64,000 nucleotides of DNA from Streptomyces solicavernae. Its GTDB lineage: Bacteria; Actinomycetota; Actinomycetes; Streptomycetales; Streptomycetaceae. Below are positions 8,029 to 16,509 of the stretch, piece after piece (position 1 is the first letter of the stretch; the number at the start of each line of letters is the position of its first letter). Position numbers and translations under genes: made by a program. The notes beneath the pieces were generated by a model that was given only the letters and a program-made list of their open reading frames with translations, made no database searches and had not been told where the DNA came from. Location of the stretch: contig NZ_JASCIR010000004.1 of NCBI RefSeq assembly GCF_029968095.1, positions 62,001 through 126,000 of the forward strand, read 5' to 3'.

Positions 8029-11000
8029 ATGCCCGTCGAGCCCCCGCACGTCGAGCCGTCGGCCGTCGAGCCGTCGCACCCCGACCCCCTCACCCTGCTC
8101 GTGTCGCGGCTGCGCGACGTGGGCGTGGAGCCGGACCCGGAGGAGCTCGCCGACGCCCTGTGGCTCGCCCGGTGGGTGCCGCCCGACACCGTCGCGGACC
8201 CCCGCCCGGGCGCCGCCGACCCCGTGCACCCGGCGGAACCCGCACCGCCGCATCCGCCCGGCGGGCAGCACCGGCAGCAGCCCCCCGCCGTACCCCCGGC
8301 GCCCGCCCCGACCGCCGACCGGCAGCAGCGCAGGCCGGCCGGGACCGTCGAGCTGACGGTGCCGGGCGCGGACGGCGACCGCCTCCGCGAGGGCACGAGG
8401 CCCGTGCGGGTACCGACCGCCGTCACGTTCCCCGACGCCCAGTCGCTGCAGCGCGCCCTGCGCCCGTTGCGCCGGTTCCGGCCCGGCGGCGGAAGCGGCG
8501 GAGGCGGCGGTGCGCGCAGCGTCCTTGACGAGCGGGCCACCGCCGAGCGCACCGCGGACACCGGCCTGATCCTGCCGGTCCTGCGCCGCTCCCGGCGCCG
8601 CGAGGCCCGACTGCGCCTGGTCATGGACGTATCGACGTCCATGGTCGTCTGGGAGGACACCTTCACCGAACTGCGGGAGATCTGCGAGCGGTCCGGCGCC
8701 TTCCGCGAGGTGCGCCCGCACTTCCTCCGCGAAGGCCCGCACGGCGAGCCCGCCGTCACCGCGACCCCGGACGGCGGCGGTCCCCCGCAGTCCGCCGCGC
8801 AGCTGCGCGACCCCGCCGGCCACCAGGTGATCCTCGTCCTCAGCGACTGCGTGGGGCCGATGTGGCGCGACGGCGGCATGCAGCGACTCCTGCACAGCTG
8901 GGCCCTCGACAGCCCGGTCGCCGTGGTCCAGCCGCTGCCCCAGCGGCACTGGCGCCGCACCCATCTGCCCGCGTACGAGGGCGAGTTACGGCGCCACGAG
9001 GGAACCGCCGGGCGGATGGACTTCCGGCCCGGGCGTGGCGCGGCACCGCCGCCGCGCGGGGCGCTCCCGGTGCCGGTGATCGCGCCCCGGCCCGGGCCGC
9101 TCGGCGCCTGGGCGCGGCTGGTGTGCGGCGGCACCGAGCAGCGGCTGCGCGCCTCCGCCGGCTGGGTGCGGGCCGACCACCCGCGGTCCACCGCCGTACG
9201 CGGCTCGGACCGGGTGGTGTCCCCGCGCGAGAGGCTGCGGTCCTTCATCCGCACCGCCTCGCCCGCGGCGGTCCGTCTCGTCGGGCATCTGTCGGCCGCG
9301 CCCCTGGTGCTGCCGGTGATGCGCCTGGTTCAGCGGGCGATGCTCTCCGGCAGCGGGCCGGACGTACTCGCCGAGGTGCTGGTCGGCGGCCTGGTGCGGC
9401 GCGCGCGGGACATCGAGGGGCTGCACACCTACGCATTCGTCGACGGGGTGCAGGAAGAGCTGCTGCGGCGCAGCGAACAGAGCGACCTGCACCTCGTCCT
9501 GAAGCACTGCTCGAAGTACGTCGAGCAGCGGTACGGCAGGTCGGTGCGGAACTTCCCCGCGCTGGCGGCCGCCCATGTCGAGGGGCACGGGCCGGCCGGC
9601 GCGGCCCCGCTGCTCGGGCCGGACGGAGTGCCGCAGGACCCGGTGCTCCGGGAGTTCGCGCGGGTCTCCGCCGCGGTGATCGGACGGTTCGGCGGCGACC
9701 TCGCCGTACCCCTCGTCACCGGCGCGACCGGAACGGACGGCACCGTCGCCGCACCCGGGGAACTCCTCGCGCGCGCCCGGGTGTTGCTGCGGACCTTCGA
9801 GGGGGACGGCGGCGACTGGGCGCTTGACGACGCCGAGGAGCTGCTCCGCCACCTCGGCGCCGACGACACCTTCGCGGACGCCGTCACGGCCCGCATCGAG
9901 CTGGGCGACGTACTGCTGCAGCGCTGGCGGACGAGCGCCCGGCCCGGCGATCTCCTGGAGGCGTACGACACCGTCCGGGCGCATGCCGGGCGGCACCCCG
10001 TGGCGGCCCTGACGTACGCCCGGGTCCTGGACGCCATGGCGGAGGAAGAGCTGCGCTCGGGGCCGGGCTCGGCGGTGCTGCCGAACCGGGTGCGCGTCGA
10101 GGTCGCCCAGATCGCCGCGGAGGCACCGGAGTCCGTCCGCGTCGGCAGCCTGCGCAGAGCCTTGGCGGCGCTGCTGTTGCTGCGGGACGAGGACGAGACG
10201 CTGGCCGCTGCCTTCGACCGGCTCGACCGGCTCGACCGGCTCGACCGGCGCGGGGCACCGCAGGACGAACCGATGCTCCGCACCCTCGGCGTGCTCCGGG
10301 CCGGGGCGCTGCGCCGGGCGGCGCAGTCCGCCGCCGCGGTCGCCCGGCTGGCCGGACAGGGCGAGGCCACCGTGGACCGCGCCTTCGGCGAGGCCCTGGA
10401 CCGGCTGGCGGAGTGGACGGACCACCTGGTGCGGAGACTGGAGCGCGGTACGGGCGTCAAGCCCGACCTGCGCCTGCTGCGCGGACTCGCCCAGCTCGAC
10501 CTGGCCCGCCGGAACGCCGGACGCGGCCCGCAGCCACGCCCCCCGGCCCGGCGGGACCCGCAGGCGCGGCGCTGGAGCGCGGAGCGGGCGGTCCAGGACC
10601 TGGAAACCGCGCTAGGGAGTGGCTCCCCGATTTCTGCGGGTCAACGACGATCGGAGGGGCACTCCCTAGGCCTCCCGCGCGGCGAGCGCCCGCACCCCCC
10701 AGGCGAACTGAGCATGCACTGGCTGGAGTTGGCCGCGGCGTACGAGCTCTGCGACGAGCCGGAGGACGCGTCGCCCGAACGTCTTGGCCGGATCCGCGCA
10801 GCGCTCGACCAGGCGGCGCTGGCGGCCGAGAGCACCCCCCAGCTGATCAGGAGCCTGACGCACCGGGCGCTGCACTACGCCGGGTTCGGCCACCCGTACG
10901 GCACCCCCGCGGACGACCGCGCCAGAGCCGTTGCCGACCTGGACCGGGCCGTCGGACTCGGCTCCGAGGACGCCGGCCTGTACGCCCTGCGCGGCCGCCT

Positions 11001-11799
11001 CCTGCTCGGCGCGGACGAGGCGCCGGGGACGTACGGCTACGCGGTCCGGTACGAGGCATCCGACCCGCAGCTCGAAGACGCGGTGCGGTCCCTGCGCGCG
11101 GCCCTCGACCTGACCGTCGGCAGCGACCCCCGGGCGTCCGGCCGCCACCTGCTGTTCGCCGTGGCGCTGCGCGCCAGGTTCCGTCGCGGGGCGGCGCTGT
11201 CCGACCTCCACGAGGCGGACTGGGCCCTGGGCGTGGCCATGCGGGAGGGGGAGGACGACGTCGTCGCGTATGCCGCGTACCACCGCGGCCAGGTCGCCGA
11301 CGCGCTCGCTCGCCGCACGGGGGCGCACAAGTACCGGGTGACGGCCGCCGACCACTACCGCAGGTGCGCGACGCAGGCCGAACAGCTCGACTTCGCCACG
11401 CTGGCCGCGGCGGCGCGCGTCGAACGTGCCGGCGCCCTGCTGGCGACGGCGGGCCCGCACGTGGCCAGGGCGGAGCTGCGGCGGGCCGCCGCCCTGCTGA
11501 ACGACGGACCCGAGGGGGACGACGGCCCCGCAGGGGACCCGGAGGGCGCGGTGGACGCCTCCGGTCTGCTGAGTCGCGGCCGGGAAGAGGACCCGGAGGA
11601 GCCGGAGGAGCCGGAGGACCCGGAGGAGCCGGAGGAGCCGGAGGACCCGGAGGACCCGGAGGACCCGGAAGGCACGGTCGACGCCGGCGGCCTGCGCCGC
11701 GCGGATCTCCTGAGGCGCATCCGGCGGGAGCTGGACGCCTTGGACGCGGCGGCCCCGGCCGCGCACCGGCCCCACCGATCCCCGGACTCCCGCCCATGA
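8029..11799 (+). CDS. Large vWA-domain protein (SAV_2336-like) of the MoxR-vWA module, contains a TTA codon
   Basis: A 1256-residue protein. Residues ~15-55 form the short N-terminal helix pair of the SAV_2336-type family, ~60-160 are Pro- and Gly-rich, and ~185-400 are a vWA domain with MIDAS motif DVSTS at 200-204. The rest is helical, TPR-like, ending in an acidic EEPEDPEEP run. Codon 320 (8986-8988) is TTA, the leucine codon read only by the bldA tRNA in Streptomyces. RLD units repeat in tandem near 10219-10250. A 61-bp imperfect palindrome (10611-10671) sits inside the C-terminal half without breaking the frame. The stop overlaps the next ATG by four bases. Confidence 0.85.
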   Translation: MPVEPPHVEPSAVEPSHPDPLTLLVSRLRDVGVEPDPEELADALWLARWVPPDTVADPRPGAADPVHPAEPAPPHPPGGQHRQQPPAVPPAPAPTADRQQRRPAGTVELTVPGADGDRLREGTRPVRVPTAVTFPDAQSLQRALRPLRRFRPGGGSGGGGGARSVLDERATAERTADTGLILPVLRRSRRREARLRLVMDVSTSMVVWEDTFTELREICERSGAFREVRPHFLREGPHGEPAVTATPDGGGPPQSAAQLRDPAGHQVILVLSDCVGPMWRDGGMQRLLHSWALDSPVAVVQPLPQRHWRRTHLPAYEGELRRHEGTAGRMDFRPGRGAAPPPRGALPVPVIAPRPGPLGAWARLVCGGTEQRLRASAGWVRADHPRSTAVRGSDRVVSPRERLRSFIRTASPAAVRLVGHLSAAPLVLPVMRLVQRAMLSGSGPDVLAEVLVGGLVRRARDIEGLHTYAFVDGVQEELLRRSEQSDLHLVLKHCSKYVEQRYGRSVRNFPALAAAHVEGHGPAGAAPLLGPDGVPQDPVLREFARVSAAVIGRFGGDLAVPLVTGATGTDGTVAAPGELLARARVLLRTFEGDGGDWALDDAEELLRHLGADDTFADAVTARIELGDVLLQRWRTSARPGDLLEAYDTVRAHAGRHPVAALTYARVLDAMAEEELRSGPGSAVLPNRVRVEVAQIAAEAPESVRVGSLRRALAALLLLRDEDETLAAAFDRLDRLDRLDRRGAPQDEPMLRTLGVLRAGALRRAAQSAAAVARLAGQGEATVDRAFGEALDRLAEWTDHLVRRLERGTGVKPDLRLLRGLAQLDLARRNAGRGPQPRPPARRDPQARRWSAERAVQDLETALGSGSPISAGQRRSEGHSLGLPRGERPHPPGELSMHWLELAAAYELCDEPEDASPERLGRIRAALDQAALAAESTPQLIRSLTHRALHYAGFGHPYGTPADDRARAVADLDRAVGLGSEDAGLYALRGRLLLGADEAPGTYGYAVRYEASDPQLEDAVRSLRAALDLTVGSDPRASGRHLLFAVALRARFRRGAALSDLHEADWALGVAMREGEDDVVAYAAYHRGQVADALARRTGAHKYRVTAADHYRRCATQAEQLDFATLAAAARVERAGALLATAGPHVARAELRRAAALLNDGPEGDDGPAGDPEGAVDASGLLSRGREEDPEEPEEPEDPEEPEEPEDPEDPEDPEGTVDAGGLRRADLLRRIRRELDALDAAAPAAHRPHRSPDSRP
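10611..10671. repeat. 61-bp imperfect palindrome inside the vWA gene
   Basis: CTAGGGAGTG at 10612-10621 is repeated perfectly inverted as CACTCCCTAG at 10660-10669. The similarity extends inward (GGCTCCCCGA against TCGGAGGGGC), leaving a core with GGGTCAACGACGA. Translated, it gives a Gly/Ser-rich segment between two helices of the TPR-like region. It looks like a short mobile palindromic element tolerated in frame. Confidence 0.5.
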
Positions 11800-11978
11800 C
11801 GCCTCCCCACCTGGGGGCCGACGCCTCCGCGGAGAAGCCCCTGCCCGCATTCCCCCGCCCGGGCCCCGGCACGGTCAGCCACCCCGTGCTCGCCGCGGTC
11901 CTGGCGGAGGTCGAGGAGCGCGAGGCGTCCGGCGAGGCGGGGCCGGCGTACTACTCGGACGCGGCGGACCCCAGGTGA
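11796..11978 (+). CDS. Candidate RiPP precursor peptide (60 aa) for the adjacent radical SAM enzyme
   Basis: A 60-residue peptide with ATGA overlap to the vWA gene and GTGA overlap to the maturase gene. The N-terminal part is Pro-rich and is followed by an amphipathic helix (HPVLAAVLAEVEEREAS), a plausible leader. The C-terminal core ends GPAYYSDAADPR. It lacks the F-x-S-x-x-COOH terminus of classical FxsA peptides, but the YYS and YSD triplets fit the aromatic-X-polar pattern that FxsB-like enzymes crosslink into cyclophanes. Position between vWA and radical SAM genes is the main support; no homolog was checked. Confidence 0.65.
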   Translation: MTPPHLGADASAEKPLPAFPRPGPGTVSHPVLAAVLAEVEEREASGEAGPAYYSDAADPR

Positions 11979-13276
11979 GCAGGCCCGGGAGGTACGGGGA
12001 AGAGCCGGGCGGCGGACACGGGGGCGGAGCGCGGGACGGGTTCCGGCAGTTCGTCCTCAAGGTCCACAGCCGCTGCAACCTCGCCTGCACCTACTGCTAC
12101 ATCTACACCGGCCCGGACGGCAGTTGGCGGGACCGCCCCCGCCGCGTCCCCGACGCCACGGTCCGCCAGGTCGCCCACCGCATCGCCGAGCACACCGCCC
12201 GGCACGGCCTCGCCCGGATCCGGATCGACCTGCACGGGGGCGAGCCGCTGCTCTCCGGCGCCGGGTTCCTCGTCGCGTACGCCGACACGGTGCGTGCGGC
12301 GGTACGGCGGGCGGCGCCGGCGGCACGCGTCGACGTCACCGTGCAGACCAACGGCACCCTCCTCACCGAGGCCGCCCTGGACCGGCTCGCCGCCGCCCGG
12401 ATCCGGGTCGGCCTCAGCCTGGACGGCGGCACGGCCGCGCTGAACGCCCGCCGGGTCGACCACACGGGCCGCTCGTCCTGGCCGGCAGTCCGCCGGGCCG
12501 CCGGACTCCTGGCGTCCCGCCCCGATTCGTACGCGGGCCTGCTGAGCACCATCGACCTGGCCACCGACCCCCGCGAGGTGTACCGCTCGCTGCGCCGCCT
12601 CGGCCCGCCCGCCCTGGACTTCCTGCTCCCGCACGCCCACTGGGCCGACCGGGCGCCCGGCCGCCACCGGCCGAGCCCCACGCCGTACGCGGACTGGCTG
12701 ATCCCCGCGTTCGAGCTGTGGTGGGCCGACCGGGAGGAGGGGCGGCCCCGGCTGCGGCTGTTCAGTGAGATCCTGGCCGTGCTGCTCGGCGCCGACAGCG
12801 CCACGGAGGCCGTGGGCCTGTCCCCGCTGGCCGTGGTCGTCGTCGACACGGACGGCGCGATCGAGCAGGTGGACGCGCTCAAGTCCGCGTACGAGGGCGC
12901 GCCCGCCACGGGGCTCGACGTGTTCCGCCACTCCTTCGACGAGGCGCTCCGCCACCCCGGGGTCGCCGCCCGCAGGCAGGGGCTGCGAGCGCTGGCCGAG
13001 GTGTGTCTGTCCTGCCCCGTGGTGCGGGTCTGCGGGGGCGGCAACTACGCCCATCGGTACGCCGCCCGCACCGGGGGCTTCCGGCACCCCAGCGTGTACT
13101 GCGCCGACCTGGAACGCCTCATCCGGCACCTGGCCGACCGGCTGGCCGGCGAACTGGACCCCGCCCGCGACGCCCGCGCCCGCGAAGCCCCCGCCCGCGA
13201 CGCTCGCCCCCATGACGCACCGGAAGGGACCGCTGAGGCATTCCTGAGCAATCGGGGAACAGACTGTTGCAACTGA
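11975..13276 (+). CDS. FxsB-type radical SAM/SPASM cyclophane peptide maturase
   Basis: A 433-residue enzyme. The radical SAM CX3CX2C cluster motif is at Cys34, Cys38 and Cys41 (SRCNLACTYCYIY), with GGEP following. The C-terminal auxiliary-cluster region has Cys344, Cys347 and Cys353 in CLSCPVVRVCGGGNYAHRY, plus Cys376. This is the FxsB-family signature; such enzymes join an aromatic side chain to a residue two positions on in a precursor peptide. The last ~55 residues are low-complexity and acidic/basic, and not conserved as far as I know. The GTG start overlaps the precursor stop. The expected substrate is the peptide at 11796-11978. Confidence 0.88.
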   Translation: MSRPGRYGEEPGGGHGGGARDGFRQFVLKVHSRCNLACTYCYIYTGPDGSWRDRPRRVPDATVRQVAHRIAEHTARHGLARIRIDLHGGEPLLSGAGFLVAYADTVRAAVRRAAPAARVDVTVQTNGTLLTEAALDRLAAARIRVGLSLDGGTAALNARRVDHTGRSSWPAVRRAAGLLASRPDSYAGLLSTIDLATDPREVYRSLRRLGPPALDFLLPHAHWADRAPGRHRPSPTPYADWLIPAFELWWADREEGRPRLRLFSEILAVLLGADSATEAVGLSPLAVVVVDTDGAIEQVDALKSAYEGAPATGLDVFRHSFDEALRHPGVAARRQGLRALAEVCLSCPVVRVCGGGNYAHRYAARTGGFRHPSVYCADLERLIRHLADRLAGELDPARDARAREAPARDARPHDAPEGTAEAFLSNRGTDCCN

Positions 13277-13287
13277 CCTATCTTTAA

Positions 13288-13325
13288 CGGTACTTGACGG
13301 TACTTGACGAACAGCAACGTAACCT
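13288..13325 (+). promoter_or_regulatory. Tandem 10-bp repeats with promoter-like elements
   Basis: CGGTACTTGA occurs twice in direct succession (13288-13307), each copy creating a TTGACG -35-like hexamer. TAACCT at 13320-13325 is a possible -10 box; spacing from the first TTGACG is 20 bp, longer than ideal. This 80-bp gap is the only real break in the cluster, so the NB-ARC gene may have its own promoter. Confidence 0.4.
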
Positions 13326-13355
13326 CCCGAAGAGGCACGGAGGAGGCTCCCCCGC

Positions 13356-16325
13356 ATGACCGCTCCAGACCAGCCACAGCACCTCGCCCTCGTCCACGCA
13401 GGCCAGTCCGCCCACTGGGCCGCCTGGATGAGCGAGCGGCTGTCCAGGCTGGGCGCAGAGACCAGCTCGGTGCTGTGGGACCCGCTGCGCCGGCGTCCGG
13501 ACGCCGAGGACCTCGCCGGGATCACCGCCCGGCCGGGGCCGATCGTGCTCGTCCTCGACGACTGGTTCCTGCGCGTGGACCACCGCCGCCCCGACGCCTG
13601 GGGCGACCTCGTCCGCGAGCTGGCGCCGGACGTCCGCGAACGCCTCGTCATGGTCTCCGTGACCGCCTCACCGGTGCCGGAGGGGCTCACCCGGCTGGGG
13701 CCGGTCCTGGAGCTCCGCGGGTTCAGGGCCGAGGTCGTCGAGGCCCGGCTGCTCGCCGCCATCGGCCTGACCCCGGTGTCGGACCGGCCCGTCGACCTCA
13801 GCCGCGGACGCTTCCCCGACACCACCTGGAAGGCGCGGAACACCCCCCGCCACAACAGCCGCTTCACCGGCCGGGAGGCCGTACTCGCCGAGCTGCATGA
13901 GAAGTTCACCACCGGCGGTGACGGCGCGCGCGTCGCGCTGCACGGCGTCCAGGGAGTCGGCAAGCGGCACACCGCCATCGAGTACGTGCACCGGCACGCC
14001 GCCGAGTACGACACGGTGTGGTGGGTCAACGCGGCCAAACGCGCCACCGCCCGGGAGGAGTTCGCGGGACTCGCCGACAAGCTGGGCCTGCCCGTGGACC
14101 ACGGCGACGCGCTGCCCGGCCGCATCGACGCGGTCAAACGGGCGCTGGAGAAGCGGAGCGGCTGGCTGATCGTCCTCGACGGGGCCGAGGAGCCCGAAGA
14201 GCACGCCGCGATCCTGCCCGAGGGCCCCGGCGACCTGCTGATCACCACGACGAACACCCTGTGGGGCGGCAGCGGAGCGGAGCTCGTGGAGCTGAAGCCC
14301 TTCGAGCGGGACGAGTCCGTCACCTTCGCCTGCCTGCGTACCAACAGACTCAGCAGGGACGCGGCGGCCGAACTCGCCGACGCCGTGCAGGACCTGCCCC
14401 TGCTGCTCGCCCAGACGGCGGCCTGGCTCGACAGCAACGCCACCGTCGACGTCGCCGGCTACCTACGAGACCTCCGCGAGGCGAACCCGCACGAGATCGA
14501 CGTCTCGACCGACGGCGCCGACCGCACGTTCCAGATGGTCTGGGGCATCACCCTCAACACGCTGCGCGACAAGCACCCGCACGCGCACGAACTCCTCTGC
14601 CTGCTGGTGTTCTTCTCGCCGGACGCCATCCCCGTACGCCTGCTGCGCACCGCGCGGGCAGCCGACCTGCCGGACCATCTGGCCGCGCTCGTGGCCGAGC
14701 CGAGCAGCTGGAACGCGACCCTGCGCAAGCTGTCCGAGGCCACCTCGATGCGCCTGGAGTACGACCAGGGGCCGTATCTGGACACCAAGGTCGTGTCCGC
14801 GCTGCAGATGCACCGCATGTTCCACCGCTTCGTCCGCCTGCAGCTCAGCGCGGAACGGCAGGCGGCGGCCTCCGCGATCGCCTGCCAGGTACTGGTCGCG
14901 GCCGATCCGAGGGACCCGGGGGACGCGGGCAACTGGGCGCGGTACGCCGAGCTGATCCCGCACCTGGAGGAGACCGGCGCGCTCACCTCCACCTCCCCCG
15001 ACGTGCGCACCCTCGTCCTCAACTGCATCGAGTACCTGCGGGTGCGCGGCGAGTACAAGGAGGGCGTCCGGCTCTGCCGGGCCACCGTGGACGCGTGGAC
15101 GCCGGTGTCCGGGGCCACCGACCCGAAGGTGCTCGTCGCCTCCCACCAACTCATGGTGATGGAACGGCGGTTGGGCGACTACGGCGCGGCGGAGCAGCTG
15201 GGCCGCCAGGTCCTGGCCGCGGTGACCTCCGTACCGGAACCGGGCCCGGTCCAGGTGGTGCGGGCCAAGAACGGGCTCGCCGGCACCCTGATGGCCCTCG
15301 GCCACTACGAGGAGGCCCGCTCCCTGCTCGCGGACGCAGCGGCCCTGTCCGCCGATGCCCTCGGCGAGGAGGGGGTGCCGCGCACGCTGGCCACGCGCAG
15401 CAACCTGGCCATCGCGCTCGGCCTCAGCGGCCGCTACGAGGAGTCGCACGAGCTGCACCAGGCCGTTCTGCGGTCCAGCATCGAACTCCTCGGCGGCAGA
15501 AGCCAGTCCACCCTGCACGCGGGCCTGCACACCGCCTGGATGCTCCGCCTTCTCGGGCGGTACGGCGAGGCCCTGGACCTCCAGGAGCAGAACAGCCATC
15601 TGCACTCCCAGGTCTTCGACAAGAACCACAGCCAGAGCCTGCTCTCGCAGCACAACCTCGCGCTGTGCCGGCGCCGCGAGGGCGACATCGGCTTCGCCCG
15701 GCTGATGATGAAGTCGGTCCTGGACCGCCTCTCCCGCCGCCGCGGCCCCGGCCACCCGGAGACGCTGCTCGTGAGTACGGACTACGCGATGCTGCTGCGC
15801 GAGCAGGGCACCCTCGACGAGGCGCGGGAACTGGCCGAGGACACCCTCGGCCGCTACCGGCTGCTGCTCGGGGGGCACCACCCTTACGCGGCGGGCGTGT
15901 TGGACAACTGCGCGCTGATCCAGCGCTGCCAGGGCGAGCACGAAGGCGCCCTGGCCCGCGCCGAGGAGGCCCGCTGGCGGATGGAGCGGGCCCTGGGCCG
16001 GCAGCACGTCTGGGCCATCGGCTGCGCGATGAACAGCGCGTCCGCGCGGGCGGCCACCGGTGACCTGGCCGGTGCCGTGGACCTGGGGCGGGACGCGCTG
16101 GGCCGGGCCCGCGCCGAGATCGGCGAGCGGCACGTGCTGTCCCTGAACGTGGCGGCGGGCCTGGCACAGGACCTGCGCGCGAGCGGTGCCGCCGAGGAGG
16201 CCGAGCAGGTGCACCAAGAGGCGCTGACCGTCCTTGAGGAGAACCTCTACGACAAGCACCGGCAGGTGCGGTACATGTTCGAGGGGCGTCGGCCCTACTG
16301 GGACTTCGAGCCGCAGACCATCTGA
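13356..16325 (+). CDS. TIR-like/NB-ARC/TPR protein (FxsT-like)
   Basis: A 989-residue STAND-type protein. Residues ~8-145 resemble a degenerate TIR-like sensor/effector (ALVHAGQSAHWAAWM...). The NB-ARC core follows, with P-loop GVQGVGKR at 197-204, Walker B WLIVLDGAEE and the LLITTTN strand. From ~540 to the end are tetratricopeptide repeats with the NLAIALGLSGRYEES type of unit. The family accompanies FxsB systems. The residue after the P-loop lysine is Arg instead of Thr/Ser, which may weaken nucleotide binding. GGAGGAGG precedes the ATG. Confidence 0.87.
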   Translation: MTAPDQPQHLALVHAGQSAHWAAWMSERLSRLGAETSSVLWDPLRRRPDAEDLAGITARPGPIVLVLDDWFLRVDHRRPDAWGDLVRELAPDVRERLVMVSVTASPVPEGLTRLGPVLELRGFRAEVVEARLLAAIGLTPVSDRPVDLSRGRFPDTTWKARNTPRHNSRFTGREAVLAELHEKFTTGGDGARVALHGVQGVGKRHTAIEYVHRHAAEYDTVWWVNAAKRATAREEFAGLADKLGLPVDHGDALPGRIDAVKRALEKRSGWLIVLDGAEEPEEHAAILPEGPGDLLITTTNTLWGGSGAELVELKPFERDESVTFACLRTNRLSRDAAAELADAVQDLPLLLAQTAAWLDSNATVDVAGYLRDLREANPHEIDVSTDGADRTFQMVWGITLNTLRDKHPHAHELLCLLVFFSPDAIPVRLLRTARAADLPDHLAALVAEPSSWNATLRKLSEATSMRLEYDQGPYLDTKVVSALQMHRMFHRFVRLQLSAERQAAASAIACQVLVAADPRDPGDAGNWARYAELIPHLEETGALTSTSPDVRTLVLNCIEYLRVRGEYKEGVRLCRATVDAWTPVSGATDPKVLVASHQLMVMERRLGDYGAAEQLGRQVLAAVTSVPEPGPVQVVRAKNGLAGTLMALGHYEEARSLLADAAALSADALGEEGVPRTLATRSNLAIALGLSGRYEESHELHQAVLRSSIELLGGRSQSTLHAGLHTAWMLRLLGRYGEALDLQEQNSHLHSQVFDKNHSQSLLSQHNLALCRRREGDIGFARLMMKSVLDRLSRRRGPGHPETLLVSTDYAMLLREQGTLDEARELAEDTLGRYRLLLGGHHPYAAGVLDNCALIQRCQGEHEGALARAEEARWRMERALGRQHVWAIGCAMNSASARAATGDLAGAVDLGRDALGRARAEIGERHVLSLNVAAGLAQDLRASGAAEEAEQVHQEALTVLEENLYDKHRQVRYMFEGRRPYWDFEPQTI

Positions 16326-16347
16326 CGGAGCCTGCCCGGCAGGCAAG

Positions 16348-16463
16348 GAAACCGCGCCGCACCCCGACCACGAAACCGCGCCGCACCCCGACCACGAAAC
16401 CGCGCCGCACCCCGACCACGAAACCGCGCCGCACCCCGACCACGAAACCGGGCCGCACCCCGA
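16348..16463. repeat. 24-bp tandem repeat, four full copies and a partial fifth
   Basis: The unit GAAACCGCGCCGCACCCCGACCAC repeats exactly at 16348, 16372, 16396 and 16420. A fifth partial copy from 16444 (GCGCC changed to GGGCC) forms the left arm of the terminator at 16446-16483. The array looks like amplification of the terminator arm in the convergent gap. Confidence 0.9.
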
Positions 16464-16483
16464 AAAAGGGGTGCGGCCCGGTT
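16446..16483. terminator. Bidirectional terminator hairpin between the NB-ARC gene and kgd
   Basis: A 16-bp perfect stem, AACCGGGCCGCACCCC against GGGGTGCGGCCCGGTT, closes a GAAAAA loop. It sits between convergent genes and should stop transcription from both sides. Confidence 0.85.
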
Positions 16484-16509
16484 CACGTACCGCTCAAGCT
16501 AGCGCGGCG

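Noticed and set aside
10413-11978. A 521-codon frame overlapping the vWA gene
   Set aside because: Only its last 60 codons, after the ATG at 11796, look real; the rest is Arg/Pro/Gly-rich shadow sequence of the vWA gene.
15891-15899. Apparent TTA in the NB-ARC gene
   Set aside because: The triplet spans CCT-TAC codons and is out of frame.
16348-16443. CRISPR array or iteron origin from 24-bp repeats
   Set aside because: The units are contiguous without spacers, and no cas or replication genes are nearby; they derive from the adjacent terminator arm.
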